From: Amarobacillus sp046328225
GTDB lineage: Bacteria; Chloroflexota; Dehalococcoidia; Tepidiformales; Tepidiformaceae
Direction of reading: 5' to 3'
DNA: 64,000 nucleotides
Assembly: GCA_046328225.1 (NCBI GenBank)
Contig: JAXLWZ010000006.1
Coordinates: forward strand, 1-64,000
Numbering within the stretch: position 1 is the first letter of the stretch; each line of letters starts with the position of its first letter. The position numbers and the translations under genes are program-made. This document shows, one piece after another, positions 1-8,225 of this stretch. A model generated the notes under the pieces. It had not been told where the DNA came from and did no database searches. It worked only from the letters and a program-made list of their open reading frames with translations.

Positions 1-597
1 GACCGCGACATCCGTCGCCGGCGCCGCCTGGGCGGTGATGACCGCGTTCGCCATGCTGTTCGGCGTGGGGGCCGATTGCGCTGTCGTGTCCGGAGCGGGT
101 GCCGCGGCCGTGGGCTGTTCGCTCGGCGGCAGCTCCGGCGTCTCGACGGCCGGGAGTTCGACCTGGATCTCGCCCGGCGTGCTCGCCGCGACGGCGATGG
201 CCGACGATCCCGTCGCCCGGTCCGCGGGCATCCCCGTCCCGGCACCTTCGACTCCGAAGATCGCCTGTGCCGTGCCGTCGGTCGCCGCGTTGTTGGTCGC
301 GACGTTCAGGGTCACGGGCGGTGTCACCGGTGCTGCCGGCAGCCAGGCCATCGCCACGAGACTCTCGAGCGCGGCGGCCGCCGTGTCGGCGTCTCCCTTC
401 GGCTGCGCCGTGCCGGGAGTACTGCCTGTGGACCCTTCCGTTGGGGGTGCCGCCGGGGCGGTTTCGCCTTGCAGCTCCCCCAGCAGTGCCCCGAGAAGCG
501 CCTGGAATGCCCCATCCGCCGGCGGAGTGTTCGCGCCCTGCGCCGGCGCGCCGCCGGGCAGGGCCGCGAGGTCCGCGGCAGGGCTGAGTTCGACCAT
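1..597 (-). CDS. fliK: FliK-like flagellar hook-length control protein (N-terminal part, cut by window edge)
   Basis: This open frame runs off the left end of the window and gives 199 codons. The ATG at 597 lies 8 bases after the fliE stop. The protein is low-complexity, rich in Ala, Pro, Thr and Gly, with a leucine stretch (FQALLGALLGELQGE) near residue 35. That is how FliK N-terminal regions look: secreted, largely disordered and poorly conserved. The conserved C-terminal switch domain, if present, lies outside the window. The call therefore rests on composition and on its place as last gene of a basal-body operon. FliK would measure hook length and switch export from hook to filament substrates. 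No good ribosome binding site is visible, so translational coupling to fliE is likely. Confidence 0.6.
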   Translation of the reverse strand, partial: MVELSPAADLAALPGGAPAQGANTPPADGAFQALLGALLGELQGETAPAAPPTEGSTGSTPGTAQPKGDADTAAAALESLVAMAWLPAAPVTPPVTLNVATNNAATDGTAQAIFGVEGAGTGMPADRATGSSAIAVAASTPGEIQVELPAVETPELPPSEQPTAAAPAPDTTAQSAPTPNSMANAVITAQAAPATDVAV

Positions 598-605
598 GGA
601 AACCG

Positions 606-893
606 TCACATCTGCATCCTGAAGATTTCCTGGTACGCCTCGACCGCTTTGTTCCGGACCGTCGTCGCGAGGCTCATCGCGAGTGATTCCGATTCCAGCG
701 CGATCATGACGTCGTGGAGGTCCACGTCCTGGCCGGTCGCCAGCGCGTTGACCTTCGTATTGGCGGAGTCGCTCACCGACTGGAGTTGACCGATTGCTTG
801 CCCCAGCAGGTCCGCGAACCCCGCGGCCGGTTTCCCTGCCGCCATCCCAGCTTGCGCCGCGACACCTGCCCCCTGAATGCGTCCGATCTCCAT
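606..893 (-). CDS. fliE: flagellar hook-basal body complex protein FliE
   Basis: FliE is the small adaptor that links the MS ring (FliF) to the proximal rod (FlgB). The product has 95 residues, within the usual 90-110. The C-terminal half shows the family pattern: DLHDVMIALESESLAM around residues 57-72, followed by VRNKAVEAYQEIFRMQM at the extreme C terminus. The start has a strong purine-rich ribosome binding site (GGAAGGAG) a few bases upstream. The gene lies 38 bases after flgC and just before fliK, in the long minus-strand flagellar operon. Identification is firm. Confidence 0.95.
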   Translation of the reverse strand: MEIGRIQGAGVAAQAGMAAGKPAAGFADLLGQAIGQLQSVSDSANTKVNALATGQDVDLHDVMIALESESLAMSLATTVRNKAVEAYQEIFRMQM

Positions 894-931
894 GCTTGCC
901 CTCTCCTTCCGCCTACGCCGGCCTGCCCGTA

Positions 932-1375
932 CTACCGATTCCCGATGTCCAAAGCCCGTAAGGCCATCTGCTTAATGGCGTTCAGGACGGTCGCGTTCGC
1001 CTGATACGAACGGTTCGCGCTCGTCAGGTCCGTCATCTCCGTCACGAGGTCCACATTCGGCAGCTCGACATAGCCATCCTCGTTCGCGTCCGGGTTCGCG
1101 GGCTCATAGGCCTCGCGCATCGGCGTCGTCGTGTCCGTGGTCACCTGCGTCAGGACGACGCCGGTGCTCGCCTGCCCGCTGAACTTCGCAACCACGTTCG
1201 CGAACGGCAGGGCATTGTCCGCCGATGCGAAGTTCACCACGTGGCGCTTGTACGCCCCGCCCTCGGGCGTCCGAGTGGTGTCGATGTTCGCCACGTTGCC
1301 GCTGACCGTGTCCATCCGTACCCGCTGGGCCGCCAGTCCAGATGTCGTCGCCCGCATCGCGTTGATGAGTCCCAT
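932..1375 (-). CDS. flgC: flagellar basal-body rod protein FlgC
   Basis: FlgC is a proximal rod subunit. The 147-residue product has the rod-family N terminus (MGLINAMRATTSGLAAQRVR, then VSGNVANIDTTRTPEGGAYKR), matching the conserved N-terminal helix and the SGNxAN motif of rod and hook proteins. The C-terminal helix NRSYQANATVLNAIKQMALR is the matching coiled-coil partner segment. The central VDLVTEMTDLTSA stretch is also typical. The ATG is preceded by GGAGGAGG. It sits 22 bases downstream of flgB, the usual flgB-flgC order, and is followed by fliE. Confidence 0.95.
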   Translation of the reverse strand: MGLINAMRATTSGLAAQRVRMDTVSGNVANIDTTRTPEGGAYKRHVVNFASADNALPFANVVAKFSGQASTGVVLTQVTTDTTTPMREAYEPANPDANEDGYVELPNVDLVTEMTDLTSANRSYQANATVLNAIKQMALRALDIGNR

Positions 1376-1397
1376 GACCGTCCTCCTCCGGGGCTGC

Positions 1398-1805
1398 CTA
1401 GGCGCCGCGAATCACGTTCCGCAGCGTCGCGATCTTCGTGTTGAGCGCGCTCGCCGCCGCCTGGTAGCGCATCTGCGTCTCCGCCAGCGAAACCATCTGC
1501 TGGTCGATGTCCACGCTGTTCCCGTCGCGCCGCTGCGTCGTCATCTCCTGCGCGGCCTGCAACCCGACCTGGTTCCGCGACGACGTCGAGGCCGCGATGT
1601 GCCGCGCGTTCGTTGTCGCCAGGCGCGCGTTGCCCTGCCCCATGGCCCGCTGCAGCTCCTGTTCGAACGGCACTTCCTTCGCCACATAGCCCGGCGTGTC
1701 GATGTTCGCGATGTTGTCGCTGATCGCCTGCTGCCGCCGCGAAAGACCGGTCAGCCACGATCGCGCCGTCTGAATGGTCGAATCCCCGAGTGGCCCCGTG
1801 TTCAT
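1398..1805 (-). CDS. flgB: flagellar basal-body rod protein FlgB
   Basis: FlgB is the first proximal rod subunit, contacting FliE. The 135-residue product carries the rod signature RRQQAISDNIANIDTPGY at residues 23-40, and a C-terminal helix rich in Gln and Ala (MVSLAETQMRYQAAASALN) that packs against the N-terminal helix in family members. Its ATG overlaps the fliJ stop as ATGA, so it is translationally coupled to fliJ. Finding flgB-flgC downstream of fliJ rather than upstream of fliF is the unusual feature of this operon. Confidence 0.95.
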   Translation of the reverse strand: MNTGPLGDSTIQTARSWLTGLSRRQQAISDNIANIDTPGYVAKEVPFEQELQRAMGQGNARLATTNARHIAASTSSRNQVGLQAAQEMTTQRRDGNSVDIDQQMVSLAETQMRYQAAASALNTKIATLRNVIRGA

Positions 1806-2263
1806 TCGCGTCCTTCCCGTTCCACGGCCAGCACGCCGTTGGTGTCGAACCAGCGGCGCCCCGCGATGTCGTCGAGCCGGCGGATGTCCGCCCGGTTTCG
1901 CTCGATCCGTTCGTCCTCGACCCGCTTCTCCAGCAGCGATTCCATCGCCTTGCGGTCGCGGCTGCGTTCCCGCAGCGTCGCCCGCTCCGCTTCCACGTCG
2001 TCCAGGGAATGGCGAACGGCCGCCTCCTTGGCCGCGATCTCCCGGTCCAGGCGCTGCAGGTAGTCGATGATGCCCTGCCGCGCCACCAGGTCGGCCCCGG
2101 CGTCCGTCGCGAGCAGGTCCAACCGGCCAGCGCGGGCCGCGTCGAGTGCCTGTTGCCGCAGCCTCAGCACGCGCACCGCCCCGGCGAGTTCCTGCTCCTG
2201 GAGCCGTTCAAGCCGCTCACGATGCGCCACCAGCCGTTTCAACCGCTGTGCCGAAAGTGCCAT
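1802..2263 (-). CDS. fliJ: flagellar export chaperone FliJ-like coiled-coil protein
   Basis: This is a 153-residue, almost entirely helical, highly charged protein with heptad-like Leu/Arg/Glu repeats throughout, as in FliJ, the central stalk of the FliI export ATPase. FliJ sequences diverge strongly, so the assignment depends on size, coiled-coil character and position directly after fliI. The gene overlaps the end of fliI by 47 bases and overlaps flgB by 4, implying coupled translation of the three genes. FliJ would couple ATP hydrolysis and escort late export chaperones. Confidence 0.8.
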   Translation of the reverse strand: MALSAQRLKRLVAHRERLERLQEQELAGAVRVLRLRQQALDAARAGRLDLLATDAGADLVARQGIIDYLQRLDREIAAKEAAVRHSLDDVEAERATLRERSRDRKAMESLLEKRVEDERIERNRADIRRLDDIAGRRWFDTNGVLAVEREGRE

Positions 2264-3599
2264 CGATGGCCTCCTCCTCGGGATCCGCGAACGCAGGGTC
2301 CACGGCCAGCAGCCGCGCCACCGCGTCCTCGTACCCGGTGACCTCCTCCGGCCGCTGCCGCAGGAAGGCGTTAATCGCCGGCATCAGGTCCACCGCTCGG
2401 TCCACCTCCGCATCCGCCCCGCGCACATACGCACCGATCGAAATCAGGTCGCGGGCCTCCTGGAACGCCGCGAGCAGCCCGCGGAGCCGCCGCGCTGCCT
2501 CGTTGTGGGGCTTGCTCGCCACCCGCGACATCAGCCGCGAAACGCTCGTCAGCACGTCGATCGGCGGGTAGTGCCCCGCGCTCGCCAGCGACCGCTTCAG
2601 CACGATGTGCCCATCCAAGGTCGCCCTGCTGATGTCGGCGATTGGTTCGTCCATGTCCTCGCCATCGACGAGCACGGTGTAAATCGCCGTGATGCTTCCC
2701 TCGGCCGACGGCCCCGCGCGTTCCATCAGGTGCGGCAGCAGGCTGAACACCGAGGGCGGGTACCCCTTGGTCGTTGGCGGCTCCCCCGCGGCGAGCCCGA
2801 TTTCGCGCTGCGCCATCGCCACCCGTGTCAGGCTGTCGAACAGCAGAAGCACATCGTTCCCCTCAGCCCGGAACGCCTCCGCGATCGCCGTCGCCGTGCG
2901 CGCCGCGCAGAGCCGCATCGCCGCCGGGTTGTCCCCCGTCGATGCCACGACGATGCATCGGCCCAGCGCGTCGAGGCCGAGGTCGTGCTCGAGGAAGTCG
3001 CGCACTTCGCGTCCACGTTCGCCGATAAGCGCGATCACCGTGATGTCCGCGGCCGTGCCCCGCGCGAGCATCCCGAGCAGCGTGCTCTTGCCCACGCCCG
3101 ACCCCGCGAAGATGCCCACGCGCTGGCCCTTCCCCAGCGTGAGGAAGCCATCAACCGCCCGGACCCCGGAGGGCATGCTCGTCATAATCGGCTCGCGGTC
3201 GAGCGGGTGCGGCGGTTCCGCGTGCACCGGTGTCCAGCGCACGCCCGCGAGCTCGGCGCCGCCATCGAGCGGCCGTCCCAGGCCATCGAGTACACGCCCG
3301 AGCAGCTGCCCGCCGGAGGGCGCGCTCGCGTTCCGGCCCGTCGCCAGCACACGCGCACCCGCCGCCACCGTGCCGCGGTCGAGCATCGCCACCGTCGCGT
3401 GATGGCCCTGGCTGCCGGCGCATTCGCCCGCCAACGGCCGCCCCGCGGGATCCTCGATGAACACGAGTTCGTTCGGCCGCAGGTTGAGGCCCGCGACGAC
3501 GGCCATCTCGCCCGAGGCGCGCAGCACACTCCCCGTGCGCCGGTGCACCTCCGCGCTCGCGGCCGCTTCCAGCACGGCTTCCAACGCGCTCACCGTCAT
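2217..3599 (-). CDS. fliI: flagellum-specific ATP synthase FliI (type III export ATPase)
   Basis: FliI is the hexameric cytosolic ATPase of the flagellar type III export apparatus, homologous to F1 beta. The 460-residue protein has Walker A AGSGVGKST near residues 165-173, the LIGERGREVRDFLE motif near 191-204, Walker B LLLFDS near 251-256, and the FliI/YscN-typical GEPPTTKGYPPSVFSLLPHL segment after it. Residues 1-100 form the beta-barrel domain and the last 100 the helical C-terminal domain. It overlaps fliH by 4 bases and fliJ by 47. FliH, its regulator, is directly upstream. Identification is certain. Confidence 0.97.
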   Translation of the reverse strand: MTVSALEAVLEAAASAEVHRRTGSVLRASGEMAVVAGLNLRPNELVFIEDPAGRPLAGECAGSQGHHATVAMLDRGTVAAGARVLATGRNASAPSGGQLLGRVLDGLGRPLDGGAELAGVRWTPVHAEPPHPLDREPIMTSMPSGVRAVDGFLTLGKGQRVGIFAGSGVGKSTLLGMLARGTAADITVIALIGERGREVRDFLEHDLGLDALGRCIVVASTGDNPAAMRLCAARTATAIAEAFRAEGNDVLLLFDSLTRVAMAQREIGLAAGEPPTTKGYPPSVFSLLPHLMERAGPSAEGSITAIYTVLVDGEDMDEPIADISRATLDGHIVLKRSLASAGHYPPIDVLTSVSRLMSRVASKPHNEAARRLRGLLAAFQEARDLISIGAYVRGADAEVDRAVDLMPAINAFLRQRPEEVTGYEDAVARLLAVDPAFADPEEEAIDGTFGTAVETAGGAS

Positions 3600-4294
3600 G
3601 TCTCGTCCCCGCTCGCCGCCGCCAGCGCCAGCTCCATGAGCGAAAGGCGCGCATCCAGCGATGCGTCCAGCGTCCCGTGCCGCACATCGATGATGCAGCC
3701 GCCGATCTCGACACCTTCGTCGGGGCGCACGTACCGCGCGGCGTCGGCCACCCGCGCGATCACGGCGTCCGCCACCACCGGGTTCACGCGGATGTTCAGC
3801 ACGTCCTGGCCCGCCGCCGCGCGCAGTGCTTCTTCGCAGGCCGCCGCCGTCCGGGCCGGGTCCCCTTCGTAGTACTCACCGACAATCCGCCGCGTCGCGA
3901 GCATCACCGCGCGTGCGATGAGCGCCGTCGACTGGCCCGCCACTCCCTGCCGGATCGCCTCGCCCGCCTGCCCGGCCTGGCGCGCGATTTCGACGTAGCG
4001 GGCGATTTCGCCCTCCGCCTGCGCGCGCCCCTGTTCGTACCCTTCGCGATAGCCCTGGTCCCGCGCGCTGCCCGTCCGCGCCGAGACTTCGCCCAGCATC
4101 GTCGCGGCCTGCCGATCCGCCTCCGCGATGATCTCCGCCGCGCGCGCCTCCGCCGCCTCGATGAGCGCGCTCACGGTGGCCAGCGCACCCGGCGTCGGCA
4201 GCGTCTCGCGCGAGCGCTCTCCGAGCACGAACACCTCGTCCGTGCTCTCCGCCGCCGGGCGGTAGACCCGCCCCGGCCTAGCCGACGAGTTCAT
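3596..4294 (-). CDS. fliH: flagellar assembly protein FliH
   Basis: FliH binds the FliI ATPase and links it to the C ring. The product is 232 residues from the ATG at 4294. An in-frame TTG at 4312 adds six residues and has GAGGAG seven bases upstream, so it could be the real start. The middle contains an Ala/Glu-rich helix with a GYREGYEQGRAQAEGE segment, matching the GxxxG-type repeat typical of FliH, and the C-terminal half resembles V-ATPase subunit E/FliH (VRVNPVVAD-like strands followed by DEGVEIGGCIID). It overlaps fliG upstream and fliI downstream. Confidence 0.88.
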   Translation of the reverse strand: MNSSARPGRVYRPAAESTDEVFVLGERSRETLPTPGALATVSALIEAAEARAAEIIAEADRQAATMLGEVSARTGSARDQGYREGYEQGRAQAEGEIARYVEIARQAGQAGEAIRQGVAGQSTALIARAVMLATRRIVGEYYEGDPARTAAACEEALRAAAGQDVLNIRVNPVVADAVIARVADAARYVRPDEGVEIGGCIIDVRHGTLDASLDARLSLMELALAAASGDET

Positions 4295-5294
4295 CGTCGC
4301 CACCGCGTGCAATCACAATCTCCTCGGCGTCGTCCAGCCGCCGGATGACTTCCACGATGCGCGACTGCGCTTCCTCCACCTGCCGCAGGCGCACCGGCCC
4401 GGTCGCTTCCATGTCCTCCCGGAGCATCGCCGAGGCGCGCGTCGACATATTGCGCAGGATGGAGTCCTTCACGTTCTCCGGCGTCGCCTTCAGCGCCAGC
4501 GAAAGGTCCTTCACCTCGACTTCGCGGAGGATGCGCTGGATCGACTTGTCGTCGAGCAGCGCCACGTTCTCGAACACGAACATCCGCTTCTTCACCTGCT
4601 CGGCGAGCTCGGGCTCGTTGTCCTCCAGGGCCTCGATGATCGTCTTCTCCGTCATCCGGCTCGACTTCTTGAGCAGGTTCACGAGCACATCCAGCCCGCC
4701 CACGCTCTGCTGCTCGCGCGCCGGCTGGAGCACCGCGCTCAGCTTTCGCCGCAGCACCGCCTCCACCTCGGTCACGATTTCCGGGTTGGCGCGGTCCATC
4801 AGCGCGATGCGCTGGGCCACGTCCGCCGCCATCTCCGAACTGAGCGTGCTCAGCACCTGCGCCGCCTTCTCCGCCTGCAAGAATGAAAGCAGCAGCGCGA
4901 TCGTCTGGGGGTGTTCGTTGCCCAGGAAGTTCACGAGCTGCTGCACATTCAGGTGCCGAAGGAACCCGAACGGCACCGTCGGGGACGTCGCCGAGAGCCG
5001 GTCGATGAGCTCCGTCGCCTTGTCCTCGCCCAGCGCCAGGCGAAGGAGCTCCTCCGCGAATTCGAAGCCGCCCAGCGAAATCACGTTCCGCGCCACGGCG
5101 GCGTCCTGGAACTCCCCGACCACTTCCTTCCGCTGCTCCGGCTGCAGCTCGCCCATCGCCGAGATCTCCCACGTCAGGCGCTCGATGTCGTCATCGCTGA
5201 GGTGACGCAACACCTCCGCAGAGCGCTCCTTGCCCAGCGTGATGAGCAGCGCGGCTGCTTTCCTGCGACCGGTAAGTTTGTCCTCGCGCGGCAT
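4278..5294 (-). CDS. fliG: flagellar motor switch protein FliG
   Basis: FliG is the rotor protein that binds FliF and interacts with the stator. The 338-residue product has the full domain set: N-terminal FliF-binding domain (KLTGRRKAAALLITLGKE), middle domain carrying the EHPQTIALLLSFL motif that contacts FliM, and a C-terminal domain with the charged torque helix (LALKATPENVKDSILRNMS, then RASAMLREDMEATGPVRL). Length and motif order are standard. It lies 6 bases after fliF and overlaps fliH. Confidence 0.97.
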   Translation of the reverse strand: MPREDKLTGRRKAAALLITLGKERSAEVLRHLSDDDIERLTWEISAMGELQPEQRKEVVGEFQDAAVARNVISLGGFEFAEELLRLALGEDKATELIDRLSATSPTVPFGFLRHLNVQQLVNFLGNEHPQTIALLLSFLQAEKAAQVLSTLSSEMAADVAQRIALMDRANPEIVTEVEAVLRRKLSAVLQPAREQQSVGGLDVLVNLLKKSSRMTEKTIIEALEDNEPELAEQVKKRMFVFENVALLDDKSIQRILREVEVKDLSLALKATPENVKDSILRNMSTRASAMLREDMEATGPVRLRQVEEAQSRIVEVIRRLDDAEEIVIARGGDDELVG

Positions 5295-5300
5295 GGCGCC

Positions 5301-6869
5301 TTAGGCGTCCTCCTCGCGCATCCAGGTTTGGACTACGTCCGCCACCGCCCGCGGGTTCTGTGCCGCCAGCGAATGAATGCGTTCCTCCGCCGGGTCCGGG
5401 GCCGCTTCCAGCGCCGGGAGCGGCGCGGCCGGGGCCAGCGTGCGGTTGCCGATCGCCGTCGCCGCCTGCAGGGCGAGCTGCTGCGGCGGCGCCACCAGCG
5501 CCAGCTGCCGCTTGTTCAGCGACTTCAGCAGCAGCGTCACGAGCACGAACGCCAGTGCCACCGCCAGGATGGGCAGGACGAGCTTCAGGTACTGCAGGTA
5601 CTGCCCCAGCCCGTCGCCGGCCGCGCCCACGAGGTCCTCGCGCACGCTCGCATCGAAGGGCAACCGGGCCACGTTCAGCGTGTCGCCGCGCGTCTGATCG
5701 ATGCCCACGGCCGCCGCCACCGCGCTCGTGAGCGCCTGTTCCTGCGCCGCCGTCACGCTCTCGTCCAGCACCACCGAGACGCTCAGCCGGTCGAGCGCGC
5801 CCGGCGCCCGCACCGTCGTCTTCTCCGTGCGCGGCACCTCGTTGTTCGTCGTCGTCTCCGTGCGCGAATACGTGCTGTTCCCGTTCGCCGTGGTGCCCGT
5901 GCCCGAGGTCGCGCCGTTCGTGCCCGTCCCGGGGATGTTGCCCACGTTCAGGCCGTTCCCCGAGAACGTCTCCGTGGTCGAGCTGGAGCTTCGCGGCACC
6001 GCCTGCGCGGCCGTCCCGAAGGTGTCTTCCTTGCTCGTCACGGTGTCGAAGTTGAGCTTCGCGCGCACCGTCACGGCGCTGCGGCCGGTCCCCACGACCT
6101 TGTCGAGCGTGGTCTGCACGTCGCGCGCCAGCGCCGTCTCGTACTTGCGCTGCAGGTCCATCTGGGTCGCGCTCGCGCCCGTCGAGAACGGGTTATCGAA
6201 GGTCGAACCGTCGAAGAGCACGTGCCCCGTCTGGTCCATGATCGTGACGCCGCCCGAAGCGAGCCCCGGCACCGAGTTCGAAACCAGGTTCGTGATGCCG
6301 CGCACCTGGTCCTGCGTCAGGTCCCGCCCCGCCTTCAGCTGCAGCAGCACGCTCGCCGTCGTCTTCTCCTGGTCCTCCTTGAAGACGCTCTCCTTGGGCA
6401 TCACCAGGTGCACGCGGCTCGCCTTCACCGAGTCGATCGAATTGATCGAACGCGCCAGCTCGCCCTCGAGCGCGCGCTGGTAGTTCACCTGCTGCACGTA
6501 GTCCGTGGCCCCGAAGTTGGTCTTGTCGAACACTTCGAACCCGATGCTGGCGCCGTTGCGCGGCAACCCCGCCGATGCCAGCTTGATGCGCGCCTCCCCG
6601 ACCTTCTCCGCCGCCACTGACACGCTCGTGCCGTTCGCGCCGAGGTCGTAGGCGATGCCCGCCTTCTGCAGTTCGGCCGCGATCGAAGCCGCGTCCTCCG
6701 GATCCAGCCCCGAATAGGCCGTCACCATGTTCGGCGAAGACGACGCGATGAAGACGAAGTAGAGGACGACGATGGTGCCGCCGACGATCCCCGCCATGGC
6801 CATCTGCCGGCCGCGGGGGATCTGGTTCCAGCGCTCGAGAATCTGCCCGATCGGGGAACCACTGCCCAT
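5301..6869 (-). CDS. fliF: flagellar MS-ring protein FliF
   Basis: FliF forms the MS ring in the cytoplasmic membrane. The 522-residue product has transmembrane segments near residues 23-43 and 428-451, ring-building motifs between them (SGLDPEDAASIAAELQKAGI, then GFEVFDKTNFGATDYVQQ), and a cytosolic tail ending in AQNPRAVADVVQTWMREEDA, the acidic FliG-binding end of the family. A Thr/Asn/Gly-rich insert near residues 300-345 is the usual variable loop. GGAGG precedes the ATG at proper distance. It is the first gene of this operon; the region to 7087 separates it from the divergent MaoC genes. Confidence 0.97.
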   Translation of the reverse strand: MGSGSPIGQILERWNQIPRGRQMAMAGIVGGTIVVLYFVFIASSSPNMVTAYSGLDPEDAASIAAELQKAGIAYDLGANGTSVSVAAEKVGEARIKLASAGLPRNGASIGFEVFDKTNFGATDYVQQVNYQRALEGELARSINSIDSVKASRVHLVMPKESVFKEDQEKTTASVLLQLKAGRDLTQDQVRGITNLVSNSVPGLASGGVTIMDQTGHVLFDGSTFDNPFSTGASATQMDLQRKYETALARDVQTTLDKVVGTGRSAVTVRAKLNFDTVTSKEDTFGTAAQAVPRSSSSTTETFSGNGLNVGNIPGTGTNGATSGTGTTANGNSTYSRTETTTNNEVPRTEKTTVRAPGALDRLSVSVVLDESVTAAQEQALTSAVAAAVGIDQTRGDTLNVARLPFDASVREDLVGAAGDGLGQYLQYLKLVLPILAVALAFVLVTLLLKSLNKRQLALVAPPQQLALQAATAIGNRTLAPAAPLPALEAAPDPAEERIHSLAAQNPRAVADVVQTWMREEDA

Positions 6870-7021
6870 GTGTCGCCTCCGTCACGGGTTTCCACCCGCC
6901 GTTGGGCCGAGGGTACCCGCCCGGCACGCCTCTTCCGTATGCCCGGCTTCCCGCATTCATCGCCCGTGTTCCCGCGTTCCCGGGAGGCAAATCCCCTATA
7001 CCGCCACCGTGCCAGTCGCGG

Positions 7022-7050
7022 TTTACGACCCTTCGCCGTTCCCGTATTGT
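7022..7050 (+). promoter_or_regulatory. putative promoter of the first MaoC pair
   Basis: TTTACG (7022-7027) and TATTGT (7045-7050) are separated by exactly 17 bases, a sigma70-type arrangement, about 37 bases upstream of the ATG at 7088. The predicted transcript would include the GGAGG ribosome binding site of that gene. Confidence 0.5.
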
Positions 7051-7087
7051 TTCGTCCGCGTCTAACCCACCCTCTTGGAGGTCATGG

Positions 7088-7591
7088 ATGTCCGAAGCGG
7101 ACAAATTCGAACTCATCAGCCAGGAAATGCTCGACGCCATCGGCAAGAAGTCCTCAGGGACGAAGCTCGAGGTCGACAAGCTCCAGATTCGCCTCTTCGC
7201 CCGCGCGGTGGGCCACACCGATCCCATCTACTACGACGAGGCCGAAGCGAAGAAGGCCGGCTTCCGCAGCCTGCCCTGCCCTCCCGGGTACCTCGGTACC
7301 CCCATCTTCGACCCGAGCAAGGCGGCCGCCGCCGCAGCCGGGCCTGCCGGCCGTGGGGGCCCGCAGCCCAAGAAGCCCCTCAACCGCGTGCTCAACGGCG
7401 GCACCGTAATCGAGTACTTCGACGACATCTGCGCCGGCGACACCCTCACCTCGCAGAGCTACCTCGCCGACGTCGTGGAGTCCCCGAGCGCCTCCCTCGG
7501 CCTGCTCCTCATCTCCACCAACAAGACCGAGTACACGAACCAGGACGGCAAGGTCGTTGCCGTCACCACCGGCACCAGCATCCGGTACTAA
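7088..7591 (+). CDS. MaoC-type hot-dog dehydratase, FAS1-like N-terminal half
   Basis: The 167-residue product belongs to the MaoC/FAS1-like dehydratase group (hot-dog fold, hydration of enoyl-CoA thioesters). It shows DKLQIRLFARAVGHTDPIYY near residues 30-49, the substrate-side helix pattern of the family, and NKTEYTNQDGKVVAV at the C terminus. A Pro/Gly/Ala-rich insertion (AAAAAAGPAGRGG) interrupts the middle. The start at 7088 is chosen because GGAGG lies six bases upstream. It is followed 10 bases later by a second, catalytic-type MaoC gene, so the pair probably forms a heteromeric hydratase like the ChsH1/ChsH2 type. The substrate cannot be told from sequence. Confidence 0.85.
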   Translation: MSEADKFELISQEMLDAIGKKSSGTKLEVDKLQIRLFARAVGHTDPIYYDEAEAKKAGFRSLPCPPGYLGTPIFDPSKAAAAAAGPAGRGGPQPKKPLNRVLNGGTVIEYFDDICAGDTLTSQSYLADVVESPSASLGLLLISTNKTEYTNQDGKVVAVTTGTSIRY

Positions 7592-7601
7592 GGAGAGAGC
7601 A

Positions 7602-8018
7602 TTGGCCGCAACCTGGGACGAAGTGACGGAGGGGATGGAGATCCCCACCCTCAAGAAGAACTGCTCCACCCAGCAGCTCGTGGTCTGGGCCGCCGGTTCC
7701 GGCGACTTCTACCAGATCCACTACGACAAGGAGTTCGCGCAGAACAACAAGCTGAAGGACATCATCGTCCACGGCGCCCTCAAGAACGCCTTCCTCGGCC
7801 AGCTCCTCCACGATTGGGTAGGCCGCAACGGCCGCATCAAGTCCTTCGGCTGCTCCTACCGCGCCATGGACTACCCGAACGAGGACATCCTCTGCCGCGG
7901 CATCGTCACCAAGAAGTACGAAGCCGATGGCCAGAAGCTCGTCGACCTCGAAATCTGGACCGAGAACCCCCAGGGCCAGAAGACCACACCCGGCAGCGCC
8001 ACGGTGGCCTTCCGCTAA
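7602..8018 (+). CDS. MaoC-type enoyl-CoA hydratase/dehydratase subunit
   Basis: This 138-residue hot-dog protein starts at a TTG with AGGAG six bases upstream; no ATG is available near the start of homology. It carries WAAGSGDFYQIHYDKEFA (residues 28-45), matching the hydratase-2 signature (Asp and His in the D-x(4)-H spacing), then IIVHGALKNAFLG. It should therefore hold the catalytic dyad of the pair. It would act on medium or bulky enoyl-CoA thioesters in the cytosol. A strong hairpin terminator follows 24 bases after the stop, so the two MaoC genes form one transcript. Confidence 0.88.
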   Translation: MAATWDEVTEGMEIPTLKKNCSTQQLVVWAAGSGDFYQIHYDKEFAQNNKLKDIIVHGALKNAFLGQLLHDWVGRNGRIKSFGCSYRAMDYPNEDILCRGIVTKKYEADGQKLVDLEIWTENPQGQKTTPGSATVAFR

Positions 8019-8042
8019 CCCATCGGGCACGAATTCGACCTT

Positions 8043-8082
8043 CCGAAGGACGCGGCCGGGTCTCACCCGCCGCGTCCTTCGG
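8043..8082 (+). terminator. hairpin terminator after the MaoC pair
   Basis: CCGAAGGACGCGGC at 8043-8056 pairs perfectly with 8069-8082 (14 bp), and the loop can form further GGGT/ACCC pairs. No long T run follows, which is common for hairpins in this window. It closes the two-gene MaoC unit. Confidence 0.65.
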
Positions 8083-8225
8083 CGTTCGAACGGAACGTAC
8101 GAACCTCCACTCGGCGGCCGCTGGCGGTCGCGCGTTCGTGCGTGATTCGTGTCCGCTTTATCCCGCCCGGCACCTTTCTCGCGCTCAGGCCCATACCTCC
8201 CACGAACACACCGGGAGGTACCCAC

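Noticed and set aside
76..3872. Long plus-strand reading frames across the flagellar region
   Set aside because: They have Arg/Pro/Ser-rich composition from GC bias and lie antisense to well-supported fli and flg genes; none has a ribosome binding site or recognisable domain.
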